Source: Scatophagus argus
Taxonomy: Eukaryota > Chordata > Actinopteri > Scatophagidae
NCBI RefSeq assembly: GCF_020382885.2
Contig: NC_058508.1
Span: 4,704,055-4,768,054, forward strand
Length of the DNA: 64,000 nucleotides
Direction: 5' to 3'
Numbering within the stretch: the first letter of the stretch is position 1; every line of letters starts with the position of its first letter. Below the pieces are notes generated by a model. That model saw only the letters and a list, made by a program, of their open reading frames with translations, had not been told where the DNA came from and searched no databases. Made by a program: the position numbers and the translations under genes. This document shows, in pieces, positions 26,433 to 38,233 of the stretch.

Positions 26433-26438
26433 TTTATT
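26433..26438 (-). promoter_or_regulatory. Polyadenylation signal of the GPCR gene (AATAAA on minus strand)
   Basis: TTTATT on the plus strand gives AATAAA about 180 bases past the receptor stop codon. Confidence 0.45.
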
Positions 26439-26619
26439 ATCTGTACATCAAAACTCTCACTGTGTCATTGCTGACAACTATATAATTGTTTTTTTTTTTT
26501 ACAATATGACATTTAATTCAATCAAAAAGCAAACAAGTTTTAAATAGAGGCCACAATGTGTTGTTTCTGTTTTTTGCATGCAGTCTGTGCGTGTATTTCT
26601 GTGCGCACAGTATTTGCCT

Positions 26620-29600
26620 TTACATAGTGGTCGTGGAGTGCCGTGCCGTGAGTGTGGGCAGGCGGTGAGAGTGTGTGTGAGAACGTGTGTATATGAGGCT
26701 GTGTACAGCGTGTCTATATCTGGCAGACATAAGATTGTACAGTAAAGGGTTGACAGCAGCACTAAGGTAGAAGAAGACAGAGGACACCAGGTTGAAGTAC
26801 TGAGACAGATAGTATGAAAAATAGTGTGTGTCATCGTGTGTATGTGCGCTGTCAAAGGGTGGGTCATCCTGTGTGTTATCATTGTACAGGTTGGCTGGTG
26901 TCACAGCATATGTGTTTGTCCCCGCGCTGGGAGGTGCGTGATTGGGTGTGTTTTGTGCGTTTATGCAAATGGATGTCAAGTTTTGCGTGCTAGTGAGTGT
27001 GCGTGTATCCGCACAACACGGACTGTCAGTGCGCGTGTTGGTGTTTGTGTCACTATTTAAACCATTTTTTGAAGGCGCAGTGGTGTCAGTGCTGTTCTGC
27101 ATATGGCTGATTGTGTCTCTTTTGTCTGTGGATCTCTCAAGTTGTGCAGCAACATGTGAGGTATCATGTGTTTCAGATTGTTTGGCTGTGCGTCTATCCG
27201 TTTCAGTGCTGGGATCCAGATTATGTGAGGTCTTTTCAGTGCTTATGCGTTGTCCCCTGGTGTGTGATACAATATGAGAATATAAGTGTCTGCCTGTGCT
27301 CATGTCATCAGATTGTGTGGCCATGTCGGCGTGGGTCTCCGTTTCTGTGTCTGCCAATTGTGTGTCTACATCAGTGCGTGTGTTGGCTTTGACTTTATTT
27401 TTTGCAAAGATATCACAGAATATTTCATATCTGTCTGTGATCTTTCCAGGCCTAGTAACAGTATTTGCGTTGATAGTTCTGTCTACGCTGTCATCAAAGA
27501 CAGACTTGATGTCTAAGTGTGAGTTTGTGTCCATGTTTGTTTCCTGACTGTAGAAAATGGTCCGACCCACATGGAAAGGCAGCCAGCACAGGACAAATGC
27601 CAAGACAATCACTCCTGGAGAGGGTGAAGGGATAGAAGGACAAGGAGGATAGAAAAACCACAGGGGAGGACATTAAAATACTTAAAGATTATAAGTTAAT
27701 ATGTGTCTCTTACCTGAATAAACTGTGAAAATACTATCCCTGTAATTGTGTGGTCTCTAAATACCTGTCCTAGAATATGCTGGACTAGTTATTCCTGAAT
27801 CCCTCATTAAGTTTGTGACTCAGAAAGAAGAGGGACTGGAATACACTGACTTAGATTTTTCCCTTCAAATAAAATAATAAAGTAAATAGCGGTGTTAGAT
27901 AGTTAAGACTTCAATAGGAATTTAAAGGGGTTACTGTGAAACATCTTCATCACTGTCCAACCAAAACCATCAAATGTCTAATTAGGAAGTCACTGTAATA
28001 TCTTGTGTGGCCAAACAGATGAAAAAATGGATGGATGCATCACCAATAAAACACTGGGAAACTATTAAACTATAACTATTAAACTCAGTATTAAATTGGG
28101 TCTAATATTTGTGTTATTTTAATACCAGACATTGCCAGCTCCAATAAGTGCAATATGCTTTATTTGTTCTCTAGTGGGTCCATCTGCTTGGTGAGAAAAG
28201 CAACATTTGGATTCAGTGGCCAAACAGAGCTGCTGGATGGAGCCCATTTGTTTTCCTAATTCAGTTACTGAGTAAATGCAACAGTCCTCTACAGCTGAAG
28301 TCAAACAAACTAGACAACAGCATTGTTAGCACTGTGTCAGCAAAAGCCCTGAATGTCTGTAGCCCCGCACAGGTAAATACCCACCAGCAACTACTGTTTG
28401 TCAGTTTGTCCAATTGGCATGTTTACAATAAATATTTAGCCTAAGCTAATCTCTATCTAAGCAATTGTTGCTATTTGTTCTTATTACAGTAAAAGTAGTG
28501 CCTAAGGGTGGATGGTGGAGAGTGTTTGTTTCTCACCCAGCATTTTGACGGTGTGCCGGTGACTCTGGTCTCTACGGCTGCTTTGTGGACGGAGCCATAG
28601 TGTCCGCCCAATCAGGCTGTAGACCAGGCCCAGGATGCAGAGGGGCACCAGGAAGTACAAGTTAGAGAGAATCATCATGGCCGACAACAGACCAGAGGAG
28701 GCAGCGTAGTGTGTGCAGCGACACTCTCTCTTGTCAATCTCTCCTCCCTGACCTCCAACCACACCTTCTGCCCTTCCTCCTCCCTCATCTTCTTTCATTT
28801 TATTTTGACGCTCTGCCACAACTTCCATCTTTCCTTCCTCTTCACCTCCTCCCTCACCTTTTTGTGTCCTCTCATCTCTTTCTCCTATTCCCAATTTTCT
28901 CTCTTCTTTCTCCCCAAAGCTTTTAAACTCCCCAACTCTTTCATTCCATTCCCTTTTCTCTTTTTCTTCCCATTTTAGTCCTTCTAGCTCTCCATCCTTC
29001 AAGGCCATGTGTCTATTTTCTCTTTCCTTTCCACTAATCATGAACCCTCCCTGTTCTCCTTCCCTGCTTGTCCACTCTCCGCCATCTCTCCATCCACTGA
29101 GTCCTAACTCCTCTCCCCCGACATCCTCCACTCCAACCATGACCAGCACCGGTGCTGCACTGATGGCCGCACCCAGCCAGAGGCACCCAATGATAGTCCT
29201 GGTTCTGCGCCGTGTTACCAGGGTCTTGGCGGTGATTGGCCAGCAGACTGCCAGGTACCTCTCCAGGGAGAGGAAGGTGATGTGGAGGATGGTGCAGAAG
29301 GTGCAACACTCTGAGAGGAACATGGTCAGCTTACAGGCAAGGTCTCCGAAGGGCCAGGGACTGGGCCTCCAGAGCTGGAAGACACAGAACATTTATTTTA
29401 CCCTGATGACTGTCACATTCGGGTGTACACCAACATTTTTGAAATAATAGCATGTACAGTGACATTTTACAACAAGACAATGTATTTAGTCAAGAACCAA
29501 TTAAAATCTGTGTCAATCAAAGACGAAGAATAATGATACATGTTTCAAATGAAAATGATTTCCACAAAGGTGAGAATGAACATGAGCATGTGGTCAGACC

Positions 29601-31257
29601 AGAACCAGCAGGGCAAAACAAGACACTTTGTAATATTATTAACAAAAAATAATGAAAATGTAATTTGGAATATCATATTCAGTGTTTGCCCCTCAATTCC
29701 CCAAAATACTAAACACAGGACCTTTCACTGTCAAGCTGAACTGCTCCTAGCAACTCCTACCACAGCTTTTATATCATCTGAAAATGATGCTGACATGTAC
29801 ATTAGTCACTACTGATTGGTTAGATCAAAATCACAGCTGAGGAAGAAAGAATTGCATATTTAGCAACAATTCTTAAAATGTACCATTATTACTAACTATA
29901 CTATTATTATTAATAACTATTGCGCATTTACTCACATGTAAAATTTGATCTTCCCTTGCCACTGTACAGGCAAAATGATGGAAGAATGATCTACGAACAC
30001 TCTGGGTATGACATGTCGTGGATTGTAATAGAAAAAAACTTAATTTAGCAGCAGGGATTCCCCTCGGGGGAGGCACTGAGGGTGTGGTTAAACCACTATT
30101 GGACCACAGTTCTCAAAAGGAAACAAATGCATCATGTCCCCTTCATTCACATTAGCTGTCTGAAATTTCTGCTGTGACTTTACAGCATCAGGTCAGATCG
30201 TACCTTATATCATAACATGCATGTATTAACACAGCTACACTTTGAGTAAGTGTCCATGTACCTTATACAGATCCAGAGGCAGCAGCAGCAGTATGAGCAG
30301 ATCACTGACAGACATGCTGCTCAGGTAGAGGTAGGTAGAACTTCTCATGTGAGGTCGCAGCCAAACCACCAGAATTGTTAGCATATTTCCCAGAAGGCCG
30401 AAGAGCATCAGTGGAATGTAAATGACCGTCACACACACTAGAATAAGAACAATTGTTTTATCAGAACAGCAACTGTATTTATTTCATAACTGTTCACACT
30501 CTCAGGCTTATAATTACCACATCAGATAATCTGTGTAAATTTTGTGGAATAGACATTTTGGGAAATCCACTTATTGGCACTCTTGCTGAGAGTTAGTTAC
30601 TTTCACATCTGATAAAAAAAAATAGTCAGTTAATTTATCTTAGCATAAAGACTGGAAGCAGTTGGAAACAGTTAGCCTGACTGTCAAAAGGTAAAAATAA
30701 AAAATAAATAAGCAATCTAGAGTAGCACCTCTAAAGCTCACATATGTCTCTGAAAATCAAAGGTTATGTGCAAAAATGTGACAAAAATGGTTTTAGTACC
30801 TTTAATCCTAAGCTAATCAGCTGCTGTTAGTAGCTTCATATTTACCAAACAGACAGGGAAGTGGTAGCTAGTGGTAGCTATCTGTCATCTTTCTTTTGCT
30901 GTCACCTACAAATAAGCTGTTGAACTACACCTTTAATCTCAAAGCAAGCAGGAAAGCTAATTAATGACTGTTTTGAATTGTACAAACAGCAAAGATAAAA
31001 TCAGATATCAGAAAACCAAATATCTTGCCTTTTGCAGCTTCAAATTTTCCTTTACAAAATATTACACTGAAGTACTTTTTGCTGTTTTTTTTTTTTGTTG
31101 TTGTTTTTTTTTTATACCCACCTAACTCAATCAGTCCAAACACTGATTCATCCCCCTGGCACTCTTGGTTTGTGCAGCTCTCTGGGAAGCCGGATGCAAG
31201 GCTACAGTTTTCATCTTCACAGCCGCTGCCCAGGTCCCCCAACTCCAAAAGATCCAT
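26620..31257 (-). CDS. Ghrelin/motilin-receptor family GPCR with giant extracellular loops 2 and 3
   Basis: This is a class A peptide receptor for the plasma membrane. Minus-strand exons are 31122-31257, 30262-30437, 28537-29374 and 26620-27614, all GT-AG and in phase, giving 714 residues. The family norm is about 360-410. TM1 has GN at 62-63, TM2 SVSDLL (D91), TM3 C118 and ERY at 142-144, TM4 W170, TM6 CWLPFHVGR from 393, and TM7 NPLLY at 672-676. The intron before TM6, after HTVKML, sits where GHSR is spliced. ECL2 gains about 130 Glu/Lys/Gly/Arg-rich residues (190-321) before the conserved Cys322. ECL3 gains about 240 Thr/Ser/Asp/Asn-rich residues (407-650). Phrases match both GHSR and MLNR. 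A long ECL2 is known for the fish GHS-R1a-like receptor, which is my best guess, so no symbol is given. Ligand unknown. Confidence 0.85.
27615..28536 (-). other. GPCR intron 3
   Basis: This intron lies between the TM5/loop-3 exon and the TM6-TM7 exon. The donor is GTGAGA and the acceptor CTCTCCAG. I see no other gene in it. Confidence 0.75.
29375..30261 (-). other. GPCR intron 2
   Basis: This 887-base intron between TM2 and TM3 has donor GTACATG and acceptor TGTCTTCCAG. No repeat or coding content is recognised. Confidence 0.75.
30438..31121 (-). other. GPCR intron 1 with a dispersed repeat copy
   Basis: The intron separates the N-terminal exon from TM1. Within it, about 30545-30830, is a copy of the repeat also seen near 14675 (TTAGCATAAAGACTGGAAGC, GGAAACAGTTAGCCTGACTG, AGCACCTCTAAAGCTCACAT). 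Confidence 0.65.
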
Positions 31258-31959
31258 GATAACACAGGATGGGGCTGGGGGAAAAAAAGTGAAAAGTGGA
31301 GAAAGTGATCAGGGAGAGGTGTGTGTGTCCCAGGTTACAAGGCACAGAGGTGACGCACACAGATGGATTTCCTATGACACTCGATCACGACTAACACTCA
31401 AGGGGACGGTCAAGGTGGCAAAATTCTGTCTAGTTAGGAAAGAAAAAAGAAAGAAAAAAACCATATGAACACTTTTCCATACAAATATATGGAATTTACT
31501 TTAGTCTCTACATATTGTGTATGAATACACACACATGCAGTTACATTTGCAGCTCAGGTGTTAAATCAACACTGTGCCACTGTTTATGATATGTTGATGT
31601 TCCTTAAAAATAAACCTTTATTAACACTGAGAACATGGCTGACTACAAATGGGCACACACACACACACACACACACATAGTCTGTATCTGCACTGTTATT
31701 GCTATTAAACATTTCATTAATGAAACCGTCGATGCCAATGAAAATGAACCGCTTAAAGAGTCAGCTGGTCGTTTTTACATCCGGCCGCAACCAGTCTGTA
31801 CCAAAAACTACACATTAGAGTGTACAGCTACAAAAAACATTCACACAAACGCATCATGTCTGTTTTTTTGATATATATAATGTTTACTCACTGATAGAGA
31901 GGAGCTTCAGTGCCTGGAGTGTCTCTCTGCTGCGGTCACACTTGCGCTTTGGCTGTGAC

Positions 31960-31994
<35 letters not shown>

Positions 31995-32752
31995 TCTCAC
32001 TCCTGCTTTCTCTGTCTTCCTCTCTATTTCATCCTCGATAGGCTGCATTACACATTGGACTTAAACTGTTTTACATTTTAAGCTGATTCTCAAGCAGGTC
32101 AGGCCAAGTACCTAAAACATGACTTTATCATTACTTTTCACCTTGCTAACTAACATCCATGTCATAAAAGTATTAAGATCAGGATGTCTTCAAACTCTTA
32201 AAATGCTCTTTCTTAAATTTTTAATATACAATCTTAAAGAGCTATTTTAAAGTTTTGTGTACAGTGTGTATTCAGATTTTGGTCTGAGATTCTGGTGCTG
32301 ATATCTACTGCCAGTTGGTGTCGTATATTTCACCCTTAAAGTATGAAAAGCTAAAGAACTCAATGGATGGATGTATCATTGAATGAGCAGCATTTCCTGG
32401 GGTTGATCCTCACTGAACAGTCACATGATAAGTAAGGTAGGCAGACTTGCTAAAGAAGCTCTGCAAAAAGACACAATTTACATGCAACTTCACAACTAAT
32501 CCAAAATGCTCTGTAAAGTAAACAAAAATATGGTCCACTTATGGGCCAAGTAATAACCACTGTTATCACTGACTGCATTAGTATTAGCTCATTACATATT
32601 TAAACCCTACACACACACACACAGAAAATAAACATACTAAACAAAGCTGTTGGTTTTTGCTGTCATGGTCCCGCCCATGGATGCTGGCCTATATTATCCA
32701 GTCTTGTCATTGCAGAAGCATCAGTTTGTTGTCTTGGTCTGATTAAGACAAA
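31258..32752. other. Divergent promoter interval between the GPCR gene and eci1 copy A
   Basis: It holds two CA microsatellites (about 31653-31677 and 31962-31990). On the minus strand there is a possible untranslated GPCR exon ending at 31892 before GTGAGTAAAC. A CCGCCC element near 32672, about 80 bases upstream of the eci1a ATG, may belong to the eci1a promoter. Confidence 0.45.
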
Positions 32753-35576
32753 ATGGCACTGAGAGCTGCACTGAGGAACAAGCACAGCTTATCAGGTATG
32801 TCTGCATGCATGGACACTTTCTGCTTTTATGAGTGCTTTTATTTTTAAAAGAGCTTCAGGTCTTCTTTGGTTAAGACAAGGTCTTTGAGGTGAACACACA
32901 CCTCATTCAGGTATTTTAGTGTAAAGAATGTCATTCCTTATGATGAATAGTATGTTATCTGAAGCAATATGTACAGTAGAGCTGTTGATTGTTTAGTTAA
33001 TTGACAGGAAATTTATCTGCAATATTTTAACAATTAATATAGTCACTTAAAATTGAACATCTTTGGGCTTCAGCTTTGCTAAACTGCAATGGATTTTTTG
33101 GTTTTTACTGTTAACTTCCATTTTCTATTACTACTTTTATAGAAGCAGGTGATTAGAAACAAGTAATGGAGAGAATAATCTGCAGATGAAATTATGATGA
33201 AACTAATTGTGTGTTTCAGCCCTGATGTACAGTACCGTATAATTCAAAATATGGTATTTTTAGTCTATTGATCGACTGAACAGTATGGCAGTATGGTTTG
33301 GTTTTGTTCAGAACGTACATGGGATTTATCATGTGGTCACGTATTAGATGTATGATAAGCATCTACCAAGGACAAGACAACAGTTAAGCCACATCATGGT
33401 GTTGTACTAATCATTTAATAGCAGTGACAACATAGTAGTATTGTGTGTGTGTGTGTGTGTGTGCAGGTCTTCTTTCCCAGCAGTCCTCCTGCAGCCGTCA
33501 TGGCGGAGTGTGTGTGTCTCCTGTCCTTGTCACTCAGCGGAGGAACAACTCCACCTCACCTAAAATAAAAGTAGATTTCGACCAAAAAAGGGGTAAACAT
33601 TTTTCCATCATCACCATCATCCCTCTTTTTCTCTCTGTTCACTGTTCACTGATCTGTCACTCTTTAATTTTAAAGCACCCTTTCACACACGAAACCCAGA
33701 GGATTGGTGGGCTCTTTCATTCAGACACCGGAGTGGATATCAGAAGTCACATAAGTTTCATGTATTGTAAAATTCATGACATTAGTGTTAGGAGTTTTGC
33801 CCTTACAGCAGGTGGCTGAAGAGTAACAAGTTGGGTCATACAGACGGTTGGAGAAGAATGGCAGCCATGATAAATATTTGTTTTGTATTTTGAGAATGCT
33901 TGAGGGCATTTACCAACCAATATGTATATTTAAAAAGTCTCAAAACCTGCTTTACAGACATTTATCTCTCTGTTTTCAGATATACGATCACTTCCAAAAA
34001 AGTTGGGATACAGTGTAAAACAGACATAAAACACAATGTAATAATTTGCTAATCCTTTTTTGACATATACTCAGCTGAAAACAGTACAAAGACAATATAT
34101 CTGATGTTTTTACTTCATCAGCTTCATTGATTTTTATAAACACCTGCTTATTCTGAATTTGATACCAGCAGCATGTTTCAAACATGTTGAGACAGGAGCA
34201 ACAGAAGACGGGCGACGTTGCTGAATGCTCAGAAAACACATTCTGTTGTGTTTCCATTAGCCTTCCTGAAGAGTTATTGTGAGTGGTGTTGCTGTGGGAC
34301 TTGTCTGATTTTTAAGACTTTTGAACTTTTATGTGTTGGTTACGTACATTGTTGTTGAAAATATATAGCACGCTCGTCTTGTGTGCATGATTTTTCCTAG
34401 TTTGTGTTAAAGCTGGCAACAGTTAGCTAAATCAGAGGAGGAGAGAGCTCAAGAAACACTGCATCAACAAAGGCCATTTCAAGTGTCTCAGATCCACTTC
34501 ATTCACATTTAGCCACAGACAGGTGTTTCCAGTGGCCAGACCACAGACATGCTTGCACTAGACCTTGATCTTGGCTTTGCAGAGTCTGCCCCACTCCACT
34601 CCAAAGTGGTGATGATACCCTGTTATCACCCAAAAACGCCAGAAGAAACTTAAATATTTTACTTACAACAACAACAGTCACACCAGAACTCTCAAGCTGG
34701 CAACTATCAGTTAATTCACACAAACACATAGATGAATCACATTAACGAGCCAGGAGTAAGACACAAGTTTTATCGACTCAAGATGCTCCCTCACCCTCAC
34801 AAGTCATTCAGTGACTGAACTTTCCTGGGGTCAGCTGAATACTGAAAAAAGATCAGTGTGTCTTCTGTGTGATAACGTGTGCTAAAGTAACTGATGATGG
34901 TTTTTTCCTGTCTCTAATGAAAGAGCAAATTACAACTAATTTGACTGTAATTCAGTGTAATTTCAGCTGTCATCATTACTTAACCTACCCAGAGACAGCC
35001 AGACCCTGAGTTTGACTTTAATAGGCAAATGTGCATTTAGTATCAGATTTGCCATGTACCATATAAATTAGATATTGTTGTTGGCCTTGAAGGCCTTGTC
35101 CACATTCCTTAACTGACTACAAAACACCATGTTGTCATTACCTAATAATTCCTACCCTTTCATATAACTTTTTTACATTTTTGGATGAATCCGTAGATAG
35201 TTTATGTTGAGGCTAAGGATCATGGTCTCTGTCTCTCTGCAGGTGTGGCTTTGATGCGCATGCAGAGTCCACCCGTCAACAGCCTCAGTTTAGATTTCCT
35301 CACAGAGTTCTGCACCGCCACAGAGAAGCTGGAGATGGATAAGAGTTGCCGAGGCCTCATCATCACCTCGGTACAGTATAACCTCATCGTTTAAAGCAGC
35401 AGTTTAAGATGGATCTTTTGGCTTTGTGTGTGTGCGTGTTTCAGAGGGGGTAGATATATATAAAATGCTTCACTTTTTGATGTTTTAGAATGTTGTTTAA
35501 TCAGTTGTGCAAGCACTGTCACTGTTGGACTGTGTGACAACTTTTAAATGTTGTAACAGAAAACGACAATTTACTC

Positions 35577-35611
<35 letters not shown>

Positions 35612-37047
35612 TGCTTCAAATCCAGAGCAAAACCAAGGCGTTCTCAGCTGGGCTGGACCTCAAGGAGATGTACAGGAAGAGTCCAGAGCATTATAGAGAG
35701 TTCTACAAAGCTGTTCAGGAGATGTGGCTGAAGCTCTATAGCTCCAACATGATCACTATAGCTGCAATCAACGTACGAATAAATGACTCACCCCAGTTCC
35801 CCACTCTCCCATAGGAGGTTTTCATATTTCCACCTACAACACCAGTATTTTTATTGAAATGACTCTAAAACCTCTGTTATCGCTCCCTCCACAGGGTTCC
35901 AGTCCTGCAGGAGGCTGCCTGATGTCTATTGCCTGTGACTACAGGATAATGGCGGACAACCCTCATTACAACATCGGCCTTAATGAGGCGCAGCTCGGCA
36001 TTGTAGCACCTTTTTGGTAAGGAATTATAAATATGGCAACACCTGACAGTGTGTGACAGTGGTAATGTTCATGGTGATGATCATGTTAATATTTACAATG
36101 AATAAAACAACTAATAAGTAACTGTTAATTGTAGTAAACCACTACTGCTGCTGTGTGCAGGGTTAGGGACACCATGAAGAACACAGTGGGCCATCGAAAT
36201 GCAGAGATATCTCTGAAGCTGGGGCTGCTTTACAACCCTTCAGAGGCCCTGAAGATAGGACTGGTGGACCAGCTGGTACCTGAAGACGAGATCGTCACCA
36301 CAGCCATACAGACAATGACCAAATGGTTGGCTATTCCAGGTACATTAATAGAATAGGAGATTTGTGTTACAAAATATACTACTTGCAACATTCTGGAGGT
36401 GGACTTGTTCACTTGGAAAAGAGAATAGTAACTCATTTTATAGCAAAAGTGCAAAATTACATTGTTAATTCTCCTCCTTGTTCAATATTTTTAGCTGGAT
36501 TTACCTTACAATCCTGAAATATTTGATAGACATTAGCTTGATATCATACCTAGTTATGGTTATGTATGAGTTAACTGAAGAATGAATTTGTTTTTGCTGA
36601 CCTTCTTTAGTAGAAGTTATCATCTTTCCGTGATAATGTAAAAGTGTACTCCTGGGTACACCATGACATCACTGTTGGGGGTGGTTGCACATGGTCTGGG
36701 TTGCTACAGACCTTAACTTATCAGGACCCTCACTTAATGAGACTTTGTCCCAAGGAACTAAATCACTGAATAAAACACAATGAAAAGAAACCCAACACTG
36801 CTCAAAATACAGGCAATAAAATAAGAACAAATAGGTGTATTAACTTCACTATTTGGAATGTCCATCTGTTCACTTTACAGACCACGCCAGACACAACATC
36901 AAGTCCATGATGAGGAAGCCAACCATCGACAAGCTGAAGTCTAACAGAGAGGCTGACATCCAAGAATTTCTCAGTTTTATCACCAAAGACTCCATTCAGA
37001 AGTCACTTGGGTTCTATCTTGAGATGCTTAAATGGAAAAAGGAATAA
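32753..37047 (+). CDS. eci1: Enoyl-CoA delta-isomerase 1, mitochondrial; tandem copy A
   Basis: This crotonase-fold enzyme shifts 3-cis/trans-enoyl-CoA to 2-trans-enoyl-CoA so that unsaturated fatty acids can enter matrix beta-oxidation. Exons are 32753-32795, 33467-33592, 35243-35370, 35626-35772, 35895-36016, 36161-36339 and 36881-37047. They total 912 bases, 303 residues, matching the usual ~302. The N-terminus is Arg/Ser-rich without acids (MALRAALRNKHSLS, then QRRNNSTS), fitting a mitochondrial presequence. Core motifs are PPVNSLSLDF, FSAGLDL (oxyanion hole, about 105-111), SSPAGGCL (150-157) and GLNEAQLGIVAPFW, with E179 at the catalytic Glu position. The end is SIQKSLGFYLEML. All splice sites are GT-AG. 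Neighbouring copy B has identical exon lengths. Many eci1 proteins read NETQ where this copy reads NEAQ. Confidence 0.92.
33991..34262 (+). mobile_element. Dispersed DNA-transposon-like repeat, copy 1 (in eci1a intron 2)
   Basis: TTCCAAAAAAGTTGGGATAC opens it, and GAATTTGATACCAGCAGCAT and GACAGGAGCAACAGAAGACG follow. The same series of phrases recurs at about 55095-55330. I recognise the family as widespread in fish but do not assign a superfamily. No protein is encoded. Confidence 0.5.
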
Positions 37048-38233
37048 GCCAGTAGGTGGAGGCATCATGATGCAGCTGTCTGCAGGAATGTGCAAGTGGA
37101 GGCTGCAGTGGATGTTGCCAACGTTGACTGTGCCAGAATGCGCACATTGGAGTGGCTGTGGATTTTTCTAGCAGTGCCTGTAGGTGGAGGAAACTCCATG
37201 TTATTGGTAGAGGATGGAGGTGGATGAGTCCAGCCCCATCAAAGCTGTTGGGACATTTTTTGTTATCTATCTTGAACAGGTGCCAGTTTTATTCAGTCAA
37301 GATAAAAAAATCTTTACCAACAGAAATGTGGAGAATGTATCATGTTTATTTATTAAACCTATTAGCAGTGATGAGATGAAGACTGTGTCTGTATACTATG
37401 ACTTCCTTGTGGCCACTGACCTTTCTTTGGTAAAAAAAAACAAAAAACTGACACAGTATGTTTACAAGTATAGTCCACCTTAATAAATATCTTAGCAGTG
37501 GCCTGGGACCTACAATGCCAACTATCGTTCATTTATCACCCATAACTGGCACTACCTTTAAGAAACATGGCATGCCTCACAGCTCTGTTTTCGGTCTTCT
37601 CCTGTTCTCTTTATATTTTTCACCTCTTACCCAAATTATACACATTTCCACATTTTGGGGAATCCCTTTGTCAAATAATTTCCAACCAGTGACATTTCCA
37701 GCCAGACTCCTAACTAAAACCAGAGAATCTGACCATATTATACTAACTTCAGCTTCACTTTATCGGCTCCCTATCACTGTCAGACTTTAAGGTGCTTCTC
37801 ATGACTTAAAAAACTGTAAATGAGCTCACCATTTCCTATCTGTCTCACCTTTTTATGCCTTACATTCCTTCCCATGCCCTATACTCTGAGTACTGATCTC
37901 CTGTCAGTCCCAAGAGTTTCCTATCATGCCTCCCTTTCTCTGTTACAAACTGTTTATAAAACTATAACTACCAAACACATCTTTGTCTACGCCCTGTATA
38001 ACTCTCTTAGCACCACCTGTGATTTTGGAAGTGCAATTATTTTTCACATCAGAGATTAAACATTGCATGGAGAACCAACCACCTTCACACGCCTCTCAGT
38101 GTGCGTCTCTCTCTCTGTAAGAACGGCAGCCCACTCCGGAGCACAAGGTGGCGCTAATGCTTTTAAAACGGTGGTTACCACTCCGACTCCGTGAAGAAGT
38201 TCAGTGGCGCAGTCGGTTCGACCAGTTTCAACA
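37048..38233. other. eci1a 3' UTR and spacer between tandem eci1 copies
   Basis: The first part is probably the eci1a 3' UTR. A LINE remnant fills about 37555-38030. The last 200 bases are GC-richer and probably hold the eci1b promoter. Confidence 0.5.
37555..38030 (+). mobile_element. LINE remnant, reverse-transcriptase fragments
   Basis: The conceptual translation gives KHGMPHSSVFGLLLFSLY, which resembles the GVPQGSVLGPLLFSLY motif of LINE reverse transcriptases. After a deletion come ARLLTKTRESDHI and ASLYRLPITVRL, then LLSVPRVSYHA, as in the C-terminal part of fish LINE proteins. Stops and shifts interrupt it, so it is inactive. Confidence 0.6.

Noticed and set aside
28709-28978. Plus-strand Ser/Phe/Leu-rich frames
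   Set aside because: They are shadows of the purine-rich ECL2 coding sequence on the minus strand.
26620-31257. Direct assignment as ghsr or mlnr orthologue
   Set aside because: Phrases match both receptors (GHSR-like TM2 and TM6, MLNR-like LVTRRR and VGVE region), and teleosts have extra paralogues. Only a phylogeny can decide.
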